The notes under the pieces were generated by a model, which did no database searches, was not told where the DNA came from, and was given only the letters and a program-made list of their open reading frames with translations. Of a stretch of DNA of 64,000 nucleotides, positions 25,652 through 33,765 are shown piece after piece. Source of the DNA: Candidatus Eremiobacterota bacterium (GTDB lineage: Bacteria; Vulcanimicrobiota; CADAWZ01; Ess09-12); assembly GCA_031082125.1 (NCBI GenBank), contig JAVHLM010000021.1:1-64000 (forward strand), in the 5' to 3' direction. The translations under genes and the position numbers were made by a program. Position 1 is the first letter of the stretch. Every line of letters starts with the position of its first letter.

Positions 25652-26734
25652 TTACCGCTTTCTGATGTCCAGCTTGATATCGTCTATGATGATCATGTCG
25701 TCATCCACTACAATTTCAGGTGCCGTCCCGTCGTCAATGGGCTTTTTCTCATCCTTCCTGGCGTAGTTCTCCAGGACGCTCTCGGGATCAATGATTTCGG
25801 CAAGGGCTTCGTAGGGTATGGTGACCTCGCCGTAGCCCGCGGCATGGCAGTAGTAGAAGTCCATGACAATGCCCTTGTCGGTGAGGGCGAAGAGATCGAA
25901 TTTTCCCTCTTCCGGAGCGGCCACTTCCCTGATGAGCGATTCATCTATCTTCGCATCGTCAGGCCTGTCTTCGTTCTGCTTGATGAGATCCTTGATGCAG
26001 TAATCGGAGACTGTCCTGAGGATGAGTTTTTCCCTTTCACGGCGGGCCTGCATATTGTCCCTGAAGAGAAAGGACCGGTCAATCTCGTCATCGGGAAGGC
26101 TGAAGAGATCATGAAAGGTGAGGGAGCTCCCTGTTTTCGCATCGAAGTTGAAAGTAATGAGCTCATGGTTGGGATGGGCGCAGCCTGCCAGATAGGATGA
26201 GCACCCTTCAGTGAAGCTGATGAAGCGGTCATTGTTGGCGCTGGTGTTGAAGCCTCCCTCGATGGAGCTTCCAAAGCCCTCCCGGGGCCCGTTCTCTTTC
26301 ACGGCTTCCTCGAAGTCGGAGATCTGCTTCTTCACGAAGGATTCAAGTGTTTTATTAATGGCCTTCTGCGACTCTTCGCTGAGTCCCCCCGAGACCTGGG
26401 GATATTCTATGGCAATGGTGCAGTCCTTTTCCTCTTTGGAGATGGGTGCTTTTGTTATCTGTGTCTTGGGCGCGGGCGGTGTATCCTGTGCTGGTGCCGC
26501 CTGACTGTCCTGGGCTGCCTGTGCCTGCGCAGCCTGCGCGGGAGCATCAGCCGGCGGGACATCCTTCATCTTTATTATGCTCACTATATCGTCTTTCGCC
26601 TGGCCGCGGTCCTCTGCTCCCGTGAGGGAGACCGAATCTGCCGCTGAAAGCCCGCTCTCGCTGGCGGAGAGATTCTGAAGGGATCTCATAAGGGTGGGGA
26701 AGGGGGTGACCCTTGTTGTGCTCATGATATTCAT
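25652..26734 (-). CDS. DUF3298/RsiV-like domain protein with Ala/Gln-rich N-terminus
   Basis: A 360-residue protein with no clear signal peptide. Residues 70-115 are Ala/Gln/Pro-rich (AQAAQAQAAQ). Residues about 125-300 look like the DUF4163-DUF3298 pair known from RsiV and lipoproteins: YPQVSG near the start, then GCAHPNHELITFNFD, SSLTFHDLF and IVMDFYYCHAAGYGEV. A short acidic tail with DDDMIIIDDIKLDI follows. GGAG lies 7 bases before the ATG. It lacks the membrane anchor of RsiV, so an anti-sigma role is not supported; no sigma factor lies nearby. Confidence 0.7.
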   Translation of the reverse strand: MNIMSTTRVTPFPTLMRSLQNLSASESGLSAADSVSLTGAEDRGQAKDDIVSIIKMKDVPPADAPAQAAQAQAAQDSQAAPAQDTPPAPKTQITKAPISKEEKDCTIAIEYPQVSGGLSEESQKAINKTLESFVKKQISDFEEAVKENGPREGFGSSIEGGFNTSANNDRFISFTEGCSSYLAGCAHPNHELITFNFDAKTGSSLTFHDLFSLPDDEIDRSFLFRDNMQARREREKLILRTVSDYCIKDLIKQNEDRPDDAKIDESLIREVAAPEEGKFDLFALTDKGIVMDFYYCHAAGYGEVTIPYEALAEIIDPESVLENYARKDEKKPIDDGTAPEIVVDDDMIIIDDIKLDIRKR

Positions 26735-26763
26735 AAGTTTTCTCCTCTCCGGTGTTCCCGTGA

Positions 26764-26811
26764 CACTTTCCTGCGTTCATTATAGTACATGCAGTACCTT
26801 GAAAGAAAGTG
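26764..26811 (-). promoter_or_regulatory. -10 box flanked by an inverted repeat
   Basis: On the minus strand a perfect TATAAT (26779-26784) precedes the DUF3298-like gene by about 45 bases. CACTTTC (26764-26770) and GAAAGTG (26805-26811) are exact inverted copies on either side, and GTAC repeats lie between. The -35 is poor, which together suggests regulated expression. Confidence 0.4.
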
Positions 26812-27021
26812 CCGTGAGATGACCGGCAGAATGGAGGGGGCACCATGCAAAAAAGTGCGGCCAAAAGTTTTGCATCCCGCGTTCACCTTGCCGCCCCGCC
26901 CCTGATGATGAGATGACCCTCGTGGACGCATTTTAAATGGTGGGCCGGGCATCCTGGCCTTGCAAAGGATCTGGCTCATGGAAAGTGAATCATAAAGTGA
27001 TACCAGTTGGAGGTGGATGCC

Positions 27022-27579
27022 ATGGAACAATCCGAAAAAGGACCAGGAGAAAAGACCGGGGCAAAGGCCGGAGCGAAGTCCGGGGCAATGGCCGGGGAAA
27101 AAGCCGGGAAAAAGCCCGGGGTAAAAGCGACAAAAAAAGCCGGCATTGAAGATCGCCTGAGGGACCTCTTTTCAAAGCAGAAGCTGGCGGTGCTCTCCAC
27201 CAGCGAGGAGGGCCATCCTTTCACAAACCTTGTGGGTTTCACCGCTTCTGGTGATCTCAGGCACATCTTCTTCTCCACCAACAGGGCAACGAGGAAATAC
27301 GAGAACATCAGCAAGGACCCCCGTGTCTCGCTCCTCATTGACAGCAGAGCCAACAGGGAATCCGATTTTCACCGCGCCATGGCCGTGACCATAATGGGGA
27401 CTGCAGCAGAAATCCCCTATGACAAGCGCCCCGTGGCGGAGGAGGCAATGATCTCCCGTCTCCCCCACCTGAGAGACTTCGTGCTCTCGCCCACTACCGC
27501 AGTCATCGAGGTGACAGTCCACAGCTACTGCGTGGTGACGGAATTCCAGAACGTCCATATCATTGAGATGCCGCAATGA
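27022..27579 (+). CDS. Pyridoxamine 5'-phosphate oxidase-fold flavin-binding protein with Lys/Ala/Gly tail
   Basis: A 185-residue protein. Residues 5-42 are a low-complexity Lys-Ala-Gly stretch (AGAKSGAMAGEKAGKK) like histone H1 tails. Residues 45-180 fit the split-barrel PNPOx-like fold: LAVLSTSEEGHPFTNLVGF, then FFSTNRATRKYENISKDPRVSLLID, and ATVIMGTA-type strands. Such proteins bind FMN or F420 and reduce small molecules. The ATG at 27022 was chosen for GGAGGT 7 bases upstream. Its stop overlaps the next ATG in ATGA, so the two products are made together. Confidence 0.8.
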   Translation: MEQSEKGPGEKTGAKAGAKSGAMAGEKAGKKPGVKATKKAGIEDRLRDLFSKQKLAVLSTSEEGHPFTNLVGFTASGDLRHIFFSTNRATRKYENISKDPRVSLLIDSRANRESDFHRAMAVTIMGTAAEIPYDKRPVAEEAMISRLPHLRDFVLSPTTAVIEVTVHSYCVVTEFQNVHIIEMPQ

Positions 27580-29753
27580 AAACCATCATAACCCTTAAGG
27601 AGGCCCTTGGGGCCAAAGCCTCAATGGTGGGAGGCAAGGCATCGGCCCTTGCGCGCCTTGATGAGGCCGGTGTGGTGGTACCGAGGACCCTTTGCATCAC
27701 CGTGAGAGCCTATGAGCGTTTTCTCAAGGCTACAGGCCTCAGGGAGCTCATCCTTATGGAGCTTGCCAGGAAGAGCTTTGACGAGATGAGGTGGGAGGAG
27801 ATCTGGGATGCTTCACTCCGCATAAGAAACTACTTTGCGAGGGAGCCGCTGGGGGCGGCGCTCGAGAGGGAGCTTTCCGAAACAATCGGGGAGGCCTTCG
27901 GCGATGCTCTGCTGGCCATACGCTCATCGGCGCCAGAGGAGGATTCGAAAGCCAGGTCCTTTGCGGGGCTCCATGAATCCTTTATCGGCGTGAAGGGTGC
28001 TGTTGCCGCGATTGAGCATATCCGCCTTGTCTGGGCCTCCCTCTGGTCCGATGCCGCCCTCCTCTACCGGAGGGAGTTCGGCCTCGACATAGAGCGGAGC
28101 GCCATGGCCGTCGTGGTCCAGGAGCTTGTCGAGGGTGAAAAATCAGGGGTGGCTTTCAGCGAGAACCCTCTCGAAGGCGCCCAGGCGGTCATCGAGGCAG
28201 TAAGGGGCCTCAACGAGGCTCTTGTGGACGGCGGGACCGAGCCGGATCGATGGATTCTCAGTAAAAAGGAAGGAGAGGTTCTCTCCTATATCCCGGCTGC
28301 CCGGGGGGAATTGGCTGAGGCGGAAGGCATCGCCGGGAAACAGGCCGGCAGCACCGCAGAGGCCGGGGGCACCACCGAGCCGCCGGGCCCCGTGCTGTCG
28401 CCGGGGGAGGTCCGCCGCGTCTTCAGCCTCTGCCGCAACAATGCCCGGATTTTTCAGAAGGAGCAGGATGTGGAGTGGACCCTCAAAGGCCCTTCTCTTG
28501 TCTGCCTCCAGTCAAGGCCCATCACGGCAGCGCCGCAGGCGGAGGGCGACGACAAGAGGCCCTGGTACCTGTCCCTGAAGAGAAGCTTTGAAAACCTGAA
28601 GAGGCTCCGCTGGATCATTGAGGAGCATATCCTTCCCTCGATGTCCGGTGATGCTGACGCTCTTGCCGGGGTCATACTCCTGTCCCATGATGACGGGACG
28701 CTGGCCGATGAGCTTGACAGGCGCCAGGCGCTGCTGGAGAAGTGGACCGCCACCTACTGGGACGAGCTGATACCTTTCGCTCATGGGATGAGGCTTTTCG
28801 GGCAGTTTTACAATGACAGGGTGAAGCCCGGCGATGCCCATGAGTTCATGGCCCTCCTGACAGACACGACCCTTATCAGCACGGACCGCAACAGGGAGCT
28901 TATGGAGATGGCCCGCCTCGTGAGGGAGAGCGGAAGGGAGGCAGCCCTGGAAAGCCTCGACAGGATAGAAGGATTAAGTGAGCGCTTTGAGGCCTTCCTC
29001 GGGCGGTTCAGCTTCCTCTTCTGCAAGACTCCCTGGTGCAGCGAGGGGCGTCAGGAAGTCTGGGAGTTAATCACAAGGCTTGCCAGCTCACCCCTGAAAG
29101 AGAAAGCCCGCCACCCTGACGGTGCCGGGAGAGAGGCACTGGAACAGAGGTTTCTCGAAGCTCTTCACGGCGATGAGAAGACCTTTGCCCTTGAGCTCCT
29201 CGATCTTGCCAGGGCCAGTTACCGCCTGAGGGATGATGACAACCTTTACCTTGAAAGAATAAGCTATGAGCTTGATCGTGCCCTTCAAGAGGGGAGAAGG
29301 CGTCTCGGAGCAGCGGGAGATTATGAGCCGCTCGAGATTGCCGCCGCCCTCAGGGGGGCTCCCCTTCCGGAAAAATCCTCACCGGGAGTTCCTGAAAAGG
29401 AGCCCAAGCCTGTAATGATAGCGCGCCAGCTCGTGGGCCAGCCTGCAGGCCCCGGCCTTGGAAGAGGCCGGGCCCGGGTCATCCACGGGCGGCCCGATCT
29501 CTCGAGCTTCCAGAGCGGCGAAGTACTTGTCTGCGATGCCCTGGACCCCTCGCTTACCATCATCATCCCCCTGGCAGCGGCCATCGTGGAGCGCCGCGGG
29601 GGAATGCTCATCCACGGCGCCATCATAGCCCGTGAATACGGCATACCCTGCGTGACCGGAGTTCCTGGAGCCACGGAAGCGATCTCGACAGGCGATGACG
29701 TCACGGTAGACGGCCACTTAGGCATAGTAATAATCAACAGGGCACATTCTTAA
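27576..29753 (+). CDS. PEP synthase/dikinase-like phosphotransferase
   Basis: A 725-residue protein with the plan of PEP-utilising dikinases. The N-terminal ATP-grasp PPDK domain (1-320) shows MVGGKASALARL, IRSSAPEEDS, VQELVEGEKSG and SRPITA. A helical middle (345-620) matches nothing I know. The C-terminal swivelling domain (630-720) carries the phospho-His motif GGMLIHGAIIAREYGIP (His near 679). There is no C-terminal PEP-binding barrel, so it is not PEP synthase itself. The order ATP-grasp, middle, His domain resembles rifampin phosphotransferase, which is longer (about 865). It probably phosphorylates a small molecule bound by the middle domain. It is coupled by ATGA to the flavin-fold gene. 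Confidence 0.78.
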   Translation: MKTIITLKEALGAKASMVGGKASALARLDEAGVVVPRTLCITVRAYERFLKATGLRELILMELARKSFDEMRWEEIWDASLRIRNYFAREPLGAALERELSETIGEAFGDALLAIRSSAPEEDSKARSFAGLHESFIGVKGAVAAIEHIRLVWASLWSDAALLYRREFGLDIERSAMAVVVQELVEGEKSGVAFSENPLEGAQAVIEAVRGLNEALVDGGTEPDRWILSKKEGEVLSYIPAARGELAEAEGIAGKQAGSTAEAGGTTEPPGPVLSPGEVRRVFSLCRNNARIFQKEQDVEWTLKGPSLVCLQSRPITAAPQAEGDDKRPWYLSLKRSFENLKRLRWIIEEHILPSMSGDADALAGVILLSHDDGTLADELDRRQALLEKWTATYWDELIPFAHGMRLFGQFYNDRVKPGDAHEFMALLTDTTLISTDRNRELMEMARLVRESGREAALESLDRIEGLSERFEAFLGRFSFLFCKTPWCSEGRQEVWELITRLASSPLKEKARHPDGAGREALEQRFLEALHGDEKTFALELLDLARASYRLRDDDNLYLERISYELDRALQEGRRRLGAAGDYEPLEIAAALRGAPLPEKSSPGVPEKEPKPVMIARQLVGQPAGPGLGRGRARVIHGRPDLSSFQSGEVLVCDALDPSLTIIIPLAAAIVERRGGMLIHGAIIAREYGIPCVTGVPGATEAISTGDDVTVDGHLGIVIINRAHS

Positions 29754-29768
29754 ATAGTGCGTTGGAAT

Positions 29769-29798
29769 ATCCATCACCGGCCACCATCCTTGATGGAT
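29769..29798. other. Stem-loop between the dikinase-like and zincin genes
   Basis: ATCCATCA (29769-29776) and TGATGGAT (29791-29798) are exact inverted copies around 14 bases. No T-run follows on either strand, so it is a weak terminator candidate at best. Confidence 0.35.
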
Positions 29799-29821
29799 TC
29801 AGATGAAAAGGCAGGTGTACT

Positions 29822-30631
29822 ATGAAGAAGAAGCACAGGGTCTCCCTTTGCGGGCTCTATGGGATTATGATTTTCCTTGTAACCGGCTTCATAGTAATAA
29901 TCACGACCCATGCAGCAGGCGGTCCCCCCGGGTATTGCGACGATGATCCTCAAAGGATCGAAACCGGAGTTTTTAAGACAAGGGTAGTGCTTTCCCCATC
30001 ACTGGAGCCTCAAAGGTCCGAACTGGAGAAGGATGTAGTAAATGCGCAGAGGAGAGTAAGAGAATTCGCAAGGGCTCATGGGTGGGAGAACCTTGTAAAA
30101 GACAGCTTTTTCGATAAGGTCGAAATCTATGACCTGAAAGATGCCTATAACAGGAGAATCATTGAGCTCTGCAAGGAAGCACCCTCAACAGAGATTCCTG
30201 CAAGTTTTTGCGCTGCACTGGAAAGAAGAGTGCTCGTGGTGGTCTCACCGCGGTTATTCAGAGAAGCCAACCCGAAGTTTGTGGAAGATGCCTTCTATCA
30301 GAAGGTCATGGCCCACGAGATTGTGCACCGCCTTCATGTGAGGATTGTTGCCGATGAGAATGCCATGGGACCCTTCTGGGTCTTTGAGGGATTTGCCATG
30401 TTCGGAGCAGACCAGCTCAAGGACACCATACCGGAGCTCAGCCGCGGAGAGATTCTGGAAATCATGAGGGGCAGAGAGAGAATCGACTACAGGAAGTATA
30501 ATGCAGTATTTCGCTATTTTGTAAAGAGAGTGCCTCTCCAGCGGCTGATAAGAAAAGCCGGTGACGATAAGTACGTTGAGTGGCTGGAGAAGCTCGTGGA
30601 GGATCAGGGCGCTGCTGAAAAGTCCCTGTGA
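29822..30631 (+). CDS. Exported or membrane-anchored gluzincin-like metalloprotease
   Basis: A 269-residue protein with an N-terminal hydrophobic segment (about 8-32, MIFLVTGFIVIITTHA) serving as signal or anchor. The zinc motif HEIVH is seen in MAHEIVHRLH, and about 20 residues later WVFEGFAMFGA offers the third ligand Glu, the gluzincin arrangement. The rest is helical with no known domain. AGGTG lies about 6 bases before the ATG. It stands alone between the dikinase-like gene and the convergent CxxCxxCC gene. Peptidase activity is inferred only from the motif pair. Confidence 0.65.
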   Translation: MKKKHRVSLCGLYGIMIFLVTGFIVIITTHAAGGPPGYCDDDPQRIETGVFKTRVVLSPSLEPQRSELEKDVVNAQRRVREFARAHGWENLVKDSFFDKVEIYDLKDAYNRRIIELCKEAPSTEIPASFCAALERRVLVVVSPRLFREANPKFVEDAFYQKVMAHEIVHRLHVRIVADENAMGPFWVFEGFAMFGADQLKDTIPELSRGEILEIMRGRERIDYRKYNAVFRYFVKRVPLQRLIRKAGDDKYVEWLEKLVEDQGAAEKSL

Positions 30632-30696
30632 ATGGAAAAATGCCTGTCATTTCTGTCGGTTTTCTCTGAAACTTCAGGCGGTGTACTGCGCCCAGG

Positions 30697-31497
30697 TCAG
30701 CAGCTTCCCCTGTTCCTCAGGCACTGCGCCGTTCCCGGCACATAGCGGCGGCAAGCCGCGGGCCGTGCTTCATGAATGCTGCAGAGGTGCTCCCTGCCTT
30801 TCCCCTTTTTCAGGAATATGCAGGGTGGCTTTTCACGGCGCCAGAGGGACTGATTGCTCTTCTTCAGCACCATGGCATCCTCGTTCCACGTGAAACAATC
30901 GGGCTTCAGGTAAGCAGCTTTCAATTCAGCTTCAATGATATTCAGATTCGTGGCGATGCGATCCATGTCCTCGAGAGAGACCACCACCTCAAACTGCCGG
31001 CAGCACCGGCCGCAGCGGGCGCATGTGAGAAGAGCCGCCAGGTCAGGTGTAGAGCTTCCTTGAGAGAGGGAAGGAGCAGGTGGTATTCCGGGGCTCTCCC
31101 TTGAGGGACGGTTCTTTCCCTGCGGCCCGCCGATGGCGGCAAGAAGATCTTTAAGACGGGCAGCGCGGGATGCCAGGGGCTCCTTCTCCATGCGCTCCCT
31201 TACAAACTTCTGCGATGAGGCAACGGCGGTTATCACGTCTCCCTGGAGTGTCACATAGGCCAGGTCCGCGATGAGCCGTCCGGGTGCCGCGGTGTCATCC
31301 ATTGAAGGGAAAAGGATCTCTCTGAAGCCGCACAGGACGCTTCTCACAAGCTTCCTCACCTCGTCCCTCACGGGGGGGTAGTCGGCATAATAGAGGAGCA
31401 CCTCGTCCATCTCGCCTTGATCACCCTGGAAGACCAGGTTCTTTACAGAAAAACTGTATTCATCGAGCTCTATGATTGTGCCGCTGTGTATCTCCAC
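30697..31497 (-). CDS. YkgJ-type CxxCxxCC cluster protein with an extra N-terminal domain
   Basis: A 266-residue protein. The C-terminal half (from about 165) has CARCGRCCRQFEV, the CxxCxxCC signature of the YkgJ family thought to bind zinc or an iron-sulfur cluster, followed by PPCIFL, LCSIHEARPAACRRY and further Cys, the usual pattern. The first 120 residues, including VLLYYADYPPVRDEVRKLV, are not part of the usual family, which is about 100-150 residues long. The GTG at 31497 has AAAGGAG 5 bases upstream, a better start than the TTG at 31527. Function is unknown across the family. Confidence 0.75.
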   Translation of the reverse strand: MEIHSGTIIELDEYSFSVKNLVFQGDQGEMDEVLLYYADYPPVRDEVRKLVRSVLCGFREILFPSMDDTAAPGRLIADLAYVTLQGDVITAVASSQKFVRERMEKEPLASRAARLKDLLAAIGGPQGKNRPSRESPGIPPAPSLSQGSSTPDLAALLTCARCGRCCRQFEVVVSLEDMDRIATNLNIIEAELKAAYLKPDCFTWNEDAMVLKKSNQSLWRREKPPCIFLKKGKGREHLCSIHEARPAACRRYVPGTAQCLRNRGSC

Positions 31498-31760
31498 ATC
31501 GACTCCTTTCTCACCGGCAACCTGCAACTCCTTCCCGGCTGATGGAACCTGCGGCTCCCTCCCGCGGTAGGGAGGATCGGCCGGCTCCGGTGAGAAATCT
31601 CTCCCCGGGAGAAGGAAAAGAGGAGCGGTACTCTAATTCATGGTAAAAGGACCCCTTCCCGGCAGGTTGCTCAGGAGTGCCTGCCGCCCGGAGCACTACA
31701 TATCGAAAAGGCGCTGCACGGAGTCCCGGCACCCCAGGCACTTATGGCGAGGAGGTTACC

Positions 31761-32267
31761 ATGAAGAAAAAAGAAGCACACCCTATAAAGCATATAGAAG
31801 TCCGCCCTGCGGAAGAATCAGACAGGACCTGGATGCGGGGGGTTATCAAGGCGAGATGGGGCGAGGAGCGTGTCGTCTGCCACGGATTTGCCTACAGGCC
31901 TGCAGAGCTTCCCGCTTTCATCGCCCAGCTGAACGGTGAAAAGACCGGGCTTCTCACCTACCACGTCGATCATGAGTCCGTAGAGGTCATCACCATAGAC
32001 AGCCTCAAGCCCCGCCTGGGGATCGGCTCCAAGCTCCTGGATGCCGTGAAGGAATACGGAAAAACCATGGGCTGCAAGCGCTACTGGCATGTCACCACCA
32101 ACGACAACCTTAACACCCTCAGGTTCTACCAGAAGAGAGGATTCGTGCTCTGCGCCCTCCACAGGAATACGATGGACCTCGCGAGAAAGATAAAGCCCAT
32201 CATTCCCACGATGGGCCGCGACGGCATACCCCTGCGCGATGAGCTCGAGCTTGAATTGGTGCTGTAG
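31761..32267 (+). CDS. GNAT-family N-acetyltransferase
   Basis: A 168-residue acetyl-CoA-dependent transferase. The start of the fold is IEVRPAEESDRTWMRGVI, the acetyl-CoA loop is RLGIGSKLLDAV (a Q/RxxGxG/A-type motif), and the late TLRFYQKRGFVL is the usual GNAT end. An extra 30-residue tail ends in ELELELVL. GGAGG lies about 6 bases before the ATG. The substrate cannot be told. It is convergent with the PilZ protein 11 bases away. Confidence 0.86.
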   Translation: MKKKEAHPIKHIEVRPAEESDRTWMRGVIKARWGEERVVCHGFAYRPAELPAFIAQLNGEKTGLLTYHVDHESVEVITIDSLKPRLGIGSKLLDAVKEYGKTMGCKRYWHVTTNDNLNTLRFYQKRGFVLCALHRNTMDLARKIKPIIPTMGRDGIPLRDELELELVL

Positions 32268-32278
32268 GAGCCCTGCCG

Positions 32279-33043
32279 CTACTCTCTCTGCTCGGTGCAG
32301 AGCGCCGTGAGGTAATTCCCGAGAATGTGCTGCTGCTTTTCATTCATTTCAAGGAAGAGCACGCCGTAGATCCATTTTCTTGTGGACTGCACGTAGCGCT
32401 CGTGAATGATCCGCCCCTCGGCGGTAAACTGCTCAAGGTTGCCGAGAGGGCCGATGCGGAAGGTGAGAGTCTCTTTCATATGGATGTTCATGTCAGAGGA
32501 GATGAGCATTCCCCCAGCGCCCATGTCAATGATGGTCCCGGTAAAGGTCCTGAGGGCAATGGAGATACCGAGGGGCAGGTCGGCAGGGATGCGGATCTTT
32601 CTCCGCTTCTGGGGAGAGAGGCCCACCGAGATGCCGTAGAGCGAGAGGAGATCAGCCACCCAGGAGGCCTGGAGGTTCTTCTTTGAATCCTCGTAGTGGA
32701 GGCCAGCCAGGTAATCATGGGTCGTGGGCTTTTTCTTGCACCATATCACCTTCATGCGCAGGCCGCTCCCGGCGGTGACGGCTCCGGAAAAAATACCCTT
32801 CCCCGGTACGGCTTCGACGAAAATCTTCTGCTCCGGTCTCATTTTCCTGTCCGTATAAATTCTCATTCCGTAGATGCTTGCCTCGACGGCAATGGCGGAG
32901 AATTCCTCTCCCAGGTGATCAGTGCACTTTGTTTCCACGGCGCAGCGAATCCTCGGGAAGAAGCGCTTTTCCTTCATGAGCTGCCTGAGGTCCATCGCTC
33001 CCTCTCCCTTGATAAAGCTCTTGAATTTGATGAGAAAATCCAT
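32279..33043 (-). CDS. Tandem PilZ-domain protein
   Basis: A 254-residue cytosolic protein with two PilZ-like domains. The first (about 25-125) has RFFPRIRC and VEASIYGMRI; the second (about 145-250) has RRKIRIPADL and IIDMGAGGMLI. The RxxxR parts fit c-di-GMP binding, but both second motifs depart from [DN]xSxxG (Glu in the first, Gly for Ser in the second). It may thus bind c-di-GMP weakly or through one site. GGAGG lies 7 bases before the ATG. No GGDEF or EAL protein is in the window, so the source of any c-di-GMP lies elsewhere. The pilus cluster is a plausible target. Confidence 0.75.
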   Translation of the reverse strand: MDFLIKFKSFIKGEGAMDLRQLMKEKRFFPRIRCAVETKCTDHLGEEFSAIAVEASIYGMRIYTDRKMRPEQKIFVEAVPGKGIFSGAVTAGSGLRMKVIWCKKKPTTHDYLAGLHYEDSKKNLQASWVADLLSLYGISVGLSPQKRRKIRIPADLPLGISIALRTFTGTIIDMGAGGMLISSDMNIHMKETLTFRIGPLGNLEQFTAEGRIIHERYVQSTRKWIYGVLFLEMNEKQQHILGNYLTALCTEQRE

Positions 33044-33147
33044 GGCCGTTCCTCCCCTTCATGTCCTGGTCTATAATATTCTCGTCTTTTCCCTCTTTCC
33101 CTTGCCCGGTAAAATCCGGCAGCGGTCTCTGGTTTTCCTCCTTTCCC

Positions 33148-33176
33148 TTGATCTCTCAGGCAGAGTATGCTACACT
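33148..33176 (+). promoter_or_regulatory. Extended -10 promoter for the ankyrin lipoprotein operon
   Basis: TTGATC (33148-33153), 17 bases, then TACACT (33171-33176) preceded by TGC, which makes an extended -10 (TGnTACACT). The start would be near 33183, with a leader of about 43 bases to the ATG at 33226. Confidence 0.5.
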
Positions 33177-33225
33177 GATTCCGGAAGAATCGCTTCAGTG
33201 AAGCCCGTGGTGAGGTGATTTCCGT

Positions 33226-33765
33226 ATGAAGGCAGTGAAGAGGGGAGTGCAGAGATTCTTTATGGTAGTGCTGGCGGCCTGTGTTATTGCCTGCCTGCCT
33301 GCTGCCTCTTCAGGCTGCGGTGACGGAGGCCGGAAAGCCGGAGTGAGCGCCCTCTGCGATGCTGCCGGCGAAAACGCTGATGTCGGGAAAGTGAGGGCTC
33401 TCCTCAAAAAAAATCCAGGGCTGATCAATGCGAGAGATGAAGATGGATACACGCCTCTTCACCACGCGGCAGCTTACAATCACAAAGAAGCAGCGGAGCT
33501 CCTGATAAGTCAGCATGCAGAGATAAACGTGCAGGGCGCGGACGGCCTGACACCGCTGCATTTTGCCGCCGGCAGGGGCTATGCGGGGATAACCGATATT
33601 CTTCTCTCAGGGGGGGCAGACCCCGGAATCAAGTCCGCAAAGGGGAAAACTCCAGAAGAGCTGGCAGCCGGCCTGGGCTGCGCTCAGGTCATTGAAGTAT
33701 TCCGCTCTCATGAAGGAAAGAAGCACTCAGGCTCGAAAGCCCATGGAAACGAGAGCGGGAAATGA
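33226..33765 (+). CDS. Ankyrin-repeat lipoprotein
   Basis: A 179-residue protein with a signal peptide ending SSGC (Cys about 31), a likely lipobox. Three ankyrin repeats follow: a divergent first (VGKVRALLKKNPGLINARD), then DGYTPLHHAAAYNHKEAAELLI and DGLTPLHFAAGRGYAGITDILL, and a capping GKTPEELA. The tail is Lys/Ser/Gly-rich. GAGGTG lies about 8 bases before the ATG. The stop overlaps the next start in ATGA. Periplasmic ankyrin proteins usually bind a partner protein; the coupled SGNH hydrolase is the natural candidate. Confidence 0.82.
   Translation: MKAVKRGVQRFFMVVLAACVIACLPAASSGCGDGGRKAGVSALCDAAGENADVGKVRALLKKNPGLINARDEDGYTPLHHAAAYNHKEAAELLISQHAEINVQGADGLTPLHFAAGRGYAGITDILLSGGADPGIKSAKGKTPEELAAGLGCAQVIEVFRSHEGKKHSGSKAHGNESGK

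Noticed and set aside
27576-29753. Naming the dikinase-like protein rifampin phosphotransferase
   Set aside because: It is about 140 residues shorter and the drug-binding middle domain could not be matched.
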